From Falciphora oryzae (lineage: Eukaryota > Ascomycota > Sordariomycetes > Magnaporthales > Magnaporthaceae): a stretch of 64,000 nucleotides of DNA. Location of the stretch: assembly GCA_000733355.1 (NCBI GenBank), contig JNVV01000005.1:596649-660648 (forward strand), read 5' to 3'. The notes beneath the pieces are model-generated. The model saw only the letters and a list, made by a program, of their open reading frames with translations. It ran no database searches and was not told where the DNA came from. Both the position numbers and the translations under genes were made by a program. Of the stretch, positions 56,823-64,000 are shown piece after piece. Positions within the stretch are counted from its first letter, which is position 1; each line of letters begins with the position of its first letter.

Positions 56823-58142
56823 GCTGGCAACTGAATGAGATGCAATGTGAACAAATCGAAACAATGATAAGCAAATATGGTGGCTCGCGCGATTCTTCTC
56901 AAAAATCAAGAAGCGCGGTAATGGTGCGGTTGGTAGCACGGCTGAGCGGGCTCCCCACTCTCACAGGCCAAGAACTGAGGCCATTCTGAATGCGAAAGTG
57001 ACGATGGCGGTCTGAAAAATGATGGGAGGAGAGGATGGTGTGCGACGATTGGTGATGCAGAATACAGCGAAGGAAGGCTTTGAAAGATGGATATGGCAAA
57101 GGATAATGCCCAAAATATCGATTACACGAGTCCGAAGGATATATTATGCATGTTCTGAGCTGGGAATAGCGATCCTCGGAGCCGCTTGCTTGCGCTGTGT
57201 GATGTTGCAACTTTGGATGCATGCGGCCGCCGAGTCCGTGGTTTGTTTACAGGATTTCCTATTACGGACTGATAAGATAGCCCACCCCTGTGAGTTCCAT
57301 CCATTCTCCTGGACCTCATTGGACGTCATTTCCGGGGCGGCCACCGTCTTCAGCCCCATTCCTCCGTGACACCCATCAGGGCGGTGTCACGCTGCTGCTG
57401 CCAATCGACCAAAAAGCGTTGGTTCAATCGGGGTCGGTTAGGGTCCCTGCCCGCCTCTAGAATCGCATGCATAGAAGCTGCGGAGGCGAACGGGCCACAC
57501 ACACACGCACACCTTTGAGCTACGTTGGGCTTCTCGCAGAATCCCGAATACCTGTGTCCGTCTCATTTGCCGTTGTCTTACTAGATTGAATCCAATACCG
57601 CCAATACCGCCAATTGCGATTGCTCTCCCTGGCCGCCCTAACGAGCGCTGCTCAGCGATGCACTGGGTGAAGGAGAGATGAGTTGGCCACTGTTGTGCTG
57701 GTGGCGGGTGTTTCCGGCAATCGACCCCTGCACGACACGCCTTTTCGAGCTTCCCGCGCGCCCGGACGGCACTCTGGTTTGCTGAAGCATTCGGGTGAGC
57801 TAAGAAAAATTTCATGACTACGAAACTTTTACACTGGGTCTCAATTTTTTTTCTGCTTCCTCGTCCATGCATATTGGAGCTATACTACCTACGGAGGCTG
57901 CCTTTTTTTTTTTTTCTTTATTTTTTTTTATTCCTCTGCACCGTCCAGCTGGAATCCCTTCTATTTTTTTTTTTTTTTTTTTTTTCCCTGTGTATAATAC
58001 ATAGAGAAAATATCTGGCTGGCTTCCTGCTCGGGCCAGAAAATCACCCCTTGCTTCTAGCCCACGTCGTACCCTCCCCCTTCCCACATGGTCGAGGCATT
58101 CCACTGCCCCTCGTGGACCTTTTAACTTCTTCCACTTCTAAA
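56823..58142. promoter_or_regulatory. Divergent intergenic region, unknown 897-residue gene / CLU1
   Basis: The genes on either side read away from this 1.3 kb, so it should hold both promoters. Long poly-T tracts lie at about 57904-57917 and 57964-57986, some 160-240 bases before the CLU1 ATG, a common feature of strong fungal promoters. No gene supported within it. Confidence 0.55.
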
Positions 58143-61100
58143 ATGGCTGAGACCAAGAACGGCGCCGCGGCCAACGAAGGTAAGCCGCAGCGGAACCTAC
58201 ATACAACCCCGTGGGCCGCCTCGCACGAGCCCTCGAGCCCCGCGTGGAGGAACAAGACGGCTTCTTCTTGCCTGGGACATGACCTCTAATGCTGACCTCT
58301 CTCGCACAGCTGCCGACCCGGCGCCGGCGGCCAATGCCCCGCCCGCAGAGGACAATGGCGAGATCGCCCCGGAGGGTAAGTGGCAGAGTGCATGTCTGCC
58401 CTCAAGGTGCTTGAGAGGGGCTAACACCTACCCCTCCTCTAGACGCTGTCCTCTCGCTCTCGATAGTCCTTCCCCGGTCATCCGAGAAGATTCAGATTGC
58501 CGTGTCTCCCCATGAGCAGGTTCACGAAGTGCGCCAGTCCATCATCGAGATGCCCACCGCCCTACAGTACTCGTGCTTTCACCTGGAACACAAGGGCGAG
58601 CGCATCAACGACTTTGCCACAATATCTGAGATTACCGACATCGCGGACGGCTCCGAGATCCAGCTGGTCGAAGACCCTTACACCGAGAAGGAGGCCCGTA
58701 TCCACTTGATCCGCGTCCGCGAGCTGATCGGCGCTGCTGGCGATCGCACTGATGCCGTACAGGGCATCCTCCCTGGACTCTCTGTCTACGATACCGTGGC
58801 CGCTGAGGCTCGTGACGCAGCAGAGGTGACTGAGTACGAGTTCCAGAAGCCCGCCGACCTCGCTGCTTTCCTGCCGCGAGAGACGGGCCCCCAGCCCAAG
58901 ACCGTCAAGGCCATATCAGTTTCGCCCTGGAACCCCCCACCAGCCCATCTCAGGCAGAAGGGCCACCTGCTGTACCTGATCGTCACGACCAACGAGGGCG
59001 AGCAGTTCCAGATCACGGCCCATGTTGGCGGCTTCTTTGTCAACAAGTCGTCCAACAGCAAGTTTGACCCGACGCCAAAGGTCGGCAACAAGGGCTACTT
59101 GGCGCACTCCCTCCTGACTCTGATCGAGCAGCTGTCGCCCTCCTTCGCCCAGTCCTTCCTTGAGCTTCAGGAGTTCAACAACCGCCGAGAGCCCCTCTCC
59201 ACCTTCCAGATCACCAACGCCATCCCGGCCGCCCCCTGGCTGGTCCCCTCGGCCAACTCGCCTGCCTGCTCCCACATCGCCGATATCACGAGGACACAGG
59301 AGTCCTTCCTGATCGGCGGTGTTGAGAACACTGACACGCTGAGGGACTGGAACGAGGAGTTCCAGTCGGCCAAGGAGCTGCCCAAGGAGAACGTCCAGGA
59401 CCGTGTCTTCAGGGAACGCCTAATCTCGAAGCTATTTGCCGACTACAACGATGCTGCTGCTCGCGGTGCCGTTCTCGTTGCTCGCGGCGAGGTTGCGCCT
59501 CTGAACCCCACCGAGGGTCGGGATGCCCAGATTTTCGTTTACAACAACGTCTTCTTCTCCTTTGGCGCTGACGGCGTTGGTACTTTCACCTCGGAGGGCG
59601 GTGACGAGGCAGCACGCGTTGCTACTGCCAAGGACGTGGCGGGTGTTAAGCTCGTCAACCAGCTGGATATCGACGGTCTTTACACCCCCGGCACCGTGGT
59701 TGTCGACTACCTCGGTAAGCGGATTGTTGGCCAGAGCATTGTGCCTGGAATCTTTAAGCAGAGGGAGCCCGGTGAGAACCAGATCGACTACGGCGGTGTC
59801 GAGGGTAAGGACATCGTCGCGGCCGATGAGCGCTTTGTCCCGCAGTTCCAGAAGTTGTCCAAGGCTCTGAAGGTTAAGCCCCACGCCGTCTGGGATAAGG
59901 AGGGCAAGCGTTTCGACCTTGAGGGCAGCGTGGAAACTAAGGGGCTTGTGGGCACTGATGGCCGCAAGTACGTCCTGGACCTGTACCGCATCACGCCCTT
60001 GGATATCGAGTGGCAAGAGGAGGTTGAGGCGGACTCGGACAACGAGTACCCCCACCGCATGACGGTGCTGCGATCGGAGCTTGTTGAGCAGTTTGCGCGC
60101 CAGAAGATGCGGGAATGGGTGACCGCTGAGGTTGCCAAGCGCGGTCAGGCCAAGAAGGAGAAGGCGGCGGCAGAGGCCGGGGCAAAGGCCGAGGGAGAAG
60201 AGAAGGAGAAGGAGGAGGAGGAGGGAGAGTCTGCCGAAGACGGCGAGAAGAAGGAGGGAGAGGCTACCGAAGAGGGCGAGAAGAAGGAGGGAGAGGCTAC
60301 CGAAGAGGGTGAGAAGAAGGAGGAGGTGACCAACGATCGGATCGACGTCTCGGACTTCAACTTCACGCTGAACCCTGATGTCTTCAGTGGCCAGGTGCCG
60401 CAGACGGATGCGGAAAAGGGGGCCATGGCTGCGGACGAGAAGGACGTGCGCGATGCATGCGCGTACCTGCGGGCAACCGCGATCCCAGGCCTCCTGAATG
60501 ACATCAAGGAGTCTGAGATCAGCTTCCCCATGGACGGACGGTCCCTCAGCCGGCTGCTGCACAAGCGCGGTATCAACCTGAGGTACCTCGGAAAGGTCGC
60601 CTCGCTCAGCGAAGAGTCTCGCCTGCAGTGCCTGCGAGATGTGTGCGTGCGGGAGATGATGGTGAGGGGATTCAAGCATGTCGCAGCGAAATACCTGCGC
60701 TACCTGCCCCTGCCGCTCACTTCGTCCTGCATCTCGCACCTTCTCAACTGCTTGCTGGGCTTTGAGCTCAACGCGAAGCCGACGGCCGATGTTGACCCGT
60801 CCTTTAGGACACTTTACGATGATGCTGATCTCGCATTTGAAAACGTGGCCCCTGAGACCTTGAGGGAGTCGATCCAGGAGGAGGTCAAGCACCGCTTCAG
60901 GTACACACTCCCCGTGGACTGGCCCGTGCACATTCGCCATCTCCAGGTGCTGCGCGAGGTCTGCCTGAAGCTGGGAATTCAGATGCAACACAAGAACTAC
61001 GTCTTCGCTCCCGAGACGGGCGAGGCGAACGGAACTCCCACAAGTGGACAAGCACCCGCCGAGGAGAAGACGACGGAAAAGAAGAAGAAGAAGAACAAGA

Positions 61101-62182
61101 AGGCGCGTGATGGATCTCCTTCGTCCATCACCTCGGCCGCCGTGCCTCACACCTTCACGCCTGACGACATCGTCAACGTGGTGCCCATAGTCAAGGACTC
61201 GGCTCCCCGCAGCGTCCTTGCCGAGGAGGCGCTGGAGGCAGGAAGAATCTCCATCATGCAGGGCCAGAAGAAGATTGGACAGGAGCTCCTGCTCGAGTCT
61301 CTGTCGCTGCACGAGCAGATCTACGGGATCCTGCATCCCGAGGTGGCGAGGGTGTACCACACTCTGGCCATGCTCTACTACCAGCTGGAGGAGAAGGAGG
61401 CGGCGGTGGAGCTGGCGCGCAAGGCGGTGATCGTGGCGGAGCGCACCATCGGGATCGACTCGCAGGAGACGCTGCTGGACTACCTGAACCTCAGCCTGTT
61501 CCTGTACCAGCTGGGCGAGAGCAAGCAAGCGCTCGAGTTTGCCAAGCATGCACTCAACATGTGGAAGGTTATCTACGGGCCGGACCACCCGGACACCATC
61601 ACGACCATCAACAACGCGGCCGTGATGCTGCAGCAGCTCAAGGCTTACCATGAGTCGCGGCGGTGGTTCGAGGAGGCGCTGCGGATCTGCGAGGTGGTGT
61701 TTGGGCGGCAGTCGGTCAACAGCGCCACGCTGCTGTTCCAGCTCGCGCAGGCGTTGGCGCTGGACCAGGACGCCAAGGCGGCCGTGGTCCGTATGCGCGA
61801 GAGCTACAGCATCTTCCTGGCCGAGCTGGGCGCCGAGGACAAGAACACCAAGGAGGCCGAGGGCTGGCTCGAGCAGCTCACGACCAACGCCGTCAGCCTG
61901 GCCAAGCACGCCAAGGACGTCGAGGCACGCCGACTGCGTGCCGGTATTCGCTTCACGCCTCGCACAGGGGCCCTGGGCTCGACGGCGGCGGGGGCGGCCA
62001 AGACGGTGAAGTCGGAGGTCGAGCGGCCCGCGTCCATTGACTCGCGCAGCATCGACGAGCTGCTCAAGTTCATCGAGGGTGGCGAGAAACAGAAGAAGCC
62101 ATCAAGTGGCGGGACCAAGAAGCGGGCTGGCCGGGCTAATCCCAAGCGGAGGGGCGGCGACCCTGTGAGCACCAAGGCCTAA
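58143..62182 (+). CDS. CLU1: Clustered mitochondria protein Clu1/CluA
   Basis: Three exons: 58143-58179, 58310-58375 and 58443-62182, giving 1280 residues, almost exactly the yeast length. The two tiny first exons (37 and 66 nt) both end in phase 1. Order of parts: an N-terminal ubiquitin-like segment (about 35-110, SIVLPRSSEKIQIAVSPHEQ); a GSKIP-like region; the CLU domain (about 330-600, with RDWNEEFQSAKELP and YNDAAARGAVLVARGEVAPL); a Lys/Glu-rich insert with 11-residue repeats; the eIF3-p135-like region (GRSLSRLLHKRGINLRYLG, FKHVAAKYLRYLPLPLTSS); a basic linker; and C-terminal TPRs (VARVYHTLAMLYYQLEEKE, LLDYLNLSLFLYQLGESKQA). The protein is cytosolic, binds mRNAs for mitochondrial proteins and keeps mitochondria evenly spread. 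A minus-strand frame of 825 codons across it is only a shadow. Confidence 0.96.
60236..60325 (+). repeat. 33-bp coding minisatellite inside CLU1
   Basis: Two full 33-base units and one partial unit encode the 11-residue repeat EEGEKKEGEAT (first copy with EDG). The units differ by only a few bases, so the array is young and probably varies in copy number without shifting the frame. Confidence 0.85.
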
Positions 62183-63696
62183 GCAATGCTGTGACGGAAG
62201 CTGTCTGCTGTCTGTCTGCCTTGCATATAATCGGTGGGAATGGAAGGGCAGGAACAAACGGAAACGGAAAAGGAAAGGAAAAGGGGGGAAAAAGGAAAGA
62301 AAAAGGGAGGTTGTTGGCGGTGGTTTGGTCTTGCTGTAGGAGTATCATTCCTGGTCGTTTGTTGCATATCCCGTCTGTCATTCAGTGGGCGTTCTTTGCG
62401 GCTCTTCTCCCCTCTTCCCCGTTTCTATTTATTAGGTATCTATATCCACATCCACGCGGCACATGACGCTATATACGCCATTTTTTTTTTTTTTTTTCGG
62501 GGGTATTTGCGTGCTACTTTGACTAACAAGAAGTACTGTGAATCCCCTTGAGTGCTGTCTGTTGGCGCCCCAAGTATTGACCTCTGGCGGTGGCTCCCCA
62601 GCCACTCCGCGAGCACTCATTTGAGCCACACAATTGAGAGGCGCGTGATGCCGTCACCAGTCTTGTTGAAAACTGGCAGGGGGTGAATGCCCGTCCCGGT
62701 ACAGCACAGTGGACCCCTGCTCCTTCTTGCGGGGGCTGAGCGGTGGTGTGGGCGGGCTTACTCGTTGCAGGCGTTGGATTGGGCCGCCCCGTGCTGCCAA
62801 CGGGCGCCCGAGAGAGGTACCAGTGGTACCGACCAAGCCCATGACGGCAGAATTGATAAGAGGCAACCCCGCCCCGCCCTGCCGCGCCAACCGTCACCTC
62901 CGCCCGTTAGGTTCAGGAGAGCAAAGCGCAGCCAGCCTGCCCGCCCCGACAGACAGTGCCAGCCAGTAGGTTGGGCCCAGACTGCGCGCCTCGTCAGCAG
63001 CACGACGCCTCGAACTACCCGACCTACAACCAACCAGAACAGTATCACTGTGTGCGTAATGTGCTGCTTGCTGCCGGAGCGCAGGCAGCCAGTCAGTTGA
63101 TTGATCCCGGCACGACGCACGCACGCCCGCACGCACGCCCGCACGCACGCACACCTGTCTTTACCACTTTGGCTCGGTTCTTCTTTTCCCCTCCTCGGAC
63201 AGGACAGCTTTTGGCTCAACGTTTTGGCTTCGTCTTCTACGTCAGGAAAAGAGAACAAGATAAACATCGCTTCATCGTTTGCTCAAGCCTCTACTCATTG
63301 AGTCACTTCTGAGTCGGCAGCCAACCACGCCCGTCTCCCTTGCCTACCTACCTACCGAGGTTCCTAGCTGCACGTAAGTTTGGTGTAACTCATCATCAGT
63401 ACCCGCCCCCTCCGGCTTGTTCGGATCAACCCCTCCCCTCTTCAGTTCAACACTCAGATTTCGTCGGAAGGCGGCCCAAAGTGCTAACCTCCAAACCATG
63501 CCCAGCACCTAGGCGAAACTAGACCGAAAGTCCAACGAGACAAACCAGACGGAAGCTGAAGCGAACAACCCCGATACCGCGTGACCGACAAACACAGACG
63601 CAACGAGAGAAGGAAAGCAAGTGGTTCCCGGAGAAGCACCCGGAACCGCCGACTTATACCTAAAAACTATACAGCTTTGCCCTCGTTTCTTGGATT
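62183..63696. other. Intergenic, CLU1 3' flank and Yippee-like gene promoter/leader
   Basis: A purine-rich GGAAAA-type stretch (about 62258-62310) and a poly-T run (about 62481-62497) follow CLU1. A GCAC/GCCC-rich short repeat lies at about 63111-63152. The pyrimidine-rich right half is the likely leader of the gene beginning near 63697. No other gene supported. Confidence 0.5.
63111..63152. repeat. GCACGC/GCCC short tandem repeat
   Basis: Alternating GCAC, GCACGC and GCCC units run for about 40 bases in the probable promoter or leader of the Yippee-like gene. Confidence 0.75.
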
Positions 63697-63927
63697 ATGA
63701 AGTTCGTGCCGCACTCGGACAAGGAGACGAAGAAGACGACGACGGTTCAGGACACGCTTCCGAACGACGCCGCCGCCGACGAGCTCAAGACGACAAGCAT
63801 CCGGCCCGACGCCTCGCTCAACATCACGATGGGGCTCGCGTACAACACATACCTCAACAGCAACAAGATCTATGGCTGCAAGAGCTGCAAGGCCCACCTG
63901 GCCAACCATGAGGACATAATCAGCCGG
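63697..63927 (+). CDS. Yippee-like zinc-binding protein, first exon only (partial)
   Basis: The exon ends at a clean donor (CGG then GTAAGA) after LAYNTYLNSNKIYGCKSC and KAHLANHEDIISR, the first half of a Yippee domain including its first CxxC zinc pair. The second CxxC pair must lie past the window edge. Two in-frame starts are possible: 63697, giving a 44-residue polar N-terminal extension, or 63829 (MGLAYNTYL), which gives the compact form usual in small Yippee proteins. Yippee proteins share a fold with Mis18, cereblon and MsrB and in fungi are linked to stress survival (yeast Moh1). The function here is inferred from the family alone. Confidence 0.85.
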
Positions 63928-64000
63928 GTAAGATAGCCCAGGAGAGAGATGCGGGAGAGAGAGACGGAGATAAGAGAGAGCACCGCAAAAGAAGAAAACA

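Noticed and set aside
57430..57445. Telomere-like TTAGGG string
   Set aside because: A single copy only, not tandem, in the middle of a core-gene interval.
59432..61909. 825-codon open frame on the minus strand
   Set aside because: It lies wholly antisense to the well-supported CLU1 coding sequence. Its Leu/Arg/His-rich composition is what GC-rich codon use produces on the opposite strand.
63111..63152. Possible CRISPR-like or satellite array
   Set aside because: Units are 4-6 bases with no spacers; a simple microsatellite, and the genome is eukaryotic.

Overview
The window is nuclear DNA of a filamentous ascomycete (Pezizomycotina, probably Sordariomycetes). The genes are GC-rich with mostly short GT-AG introns (about 60-170 nt). 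Intergenic spacers are long and rich in poly-A/poly-T tracts. The gene set is typically fungal: Rco1-type PHD protein, Sfh1, Tfc4, Pap1, Dml1/Misato, Fkh, ferric reductase, Clu1, Yippee. A finer placement (for example Magnaporthales) is only a guess. No tRNA, rRNA or CRISPR array could be supported.

Layout. (1) 1.8-18.5 kb is a core block of RCO1-like (-), a Pa2g4/Ebp1 homologue (-), SFH1 (+) and TFC4 (-), all with intact multi-exon structures. Their themes are chromatin and transcription (Rpd3S, RSC, TFIIIC) and translation/growth. (2) 18.5-33.2 kb is an accessory island in decay. It holds an ankyrin-repeat gene that lost its stop frame by one base, a DUF3435 tyrosine-recombinase ('Starship captain' family) pseudogene with a duplicated C2H2 tail, an MFS transporter pseudogene with three frameshifts, a CFEM/Pth11-like receptor with one frameshift, an intact small secreted protein, an intact orphan gene and a doubly truncated LINE RNase H fragment. 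(3) 33.2-48.9 kb is a second core block: PAP1 (+), a secreted PLC-like phosphodiesterase apparently lacking both catalytic histidines (-), DML1 (-) head-to-head with a peroxiredoxin-like gene (+), a forkhead/FHA transcription factor (+) and a ferric reductase (-). (4) 49.0-54.1 kb is a 5 kb stretch with no gene I can support. (5) 54.1-64 kb has an uncharacterised 897-residue protein (-), CLU1 (+) and the first exon of a Yippee-like gene (+) that runs off the window.

The contrast between regions is the main message. Reading frames of the core genes close perfectly across every intron. Between 20.5 and 28.1 kb, nearly every gene needs one or more single-base corrections. The best candidate for an unusual system is the captain-type recombinase relic together with its adjoining cargo-like genes (transporter, surface receptor, secreted protein).
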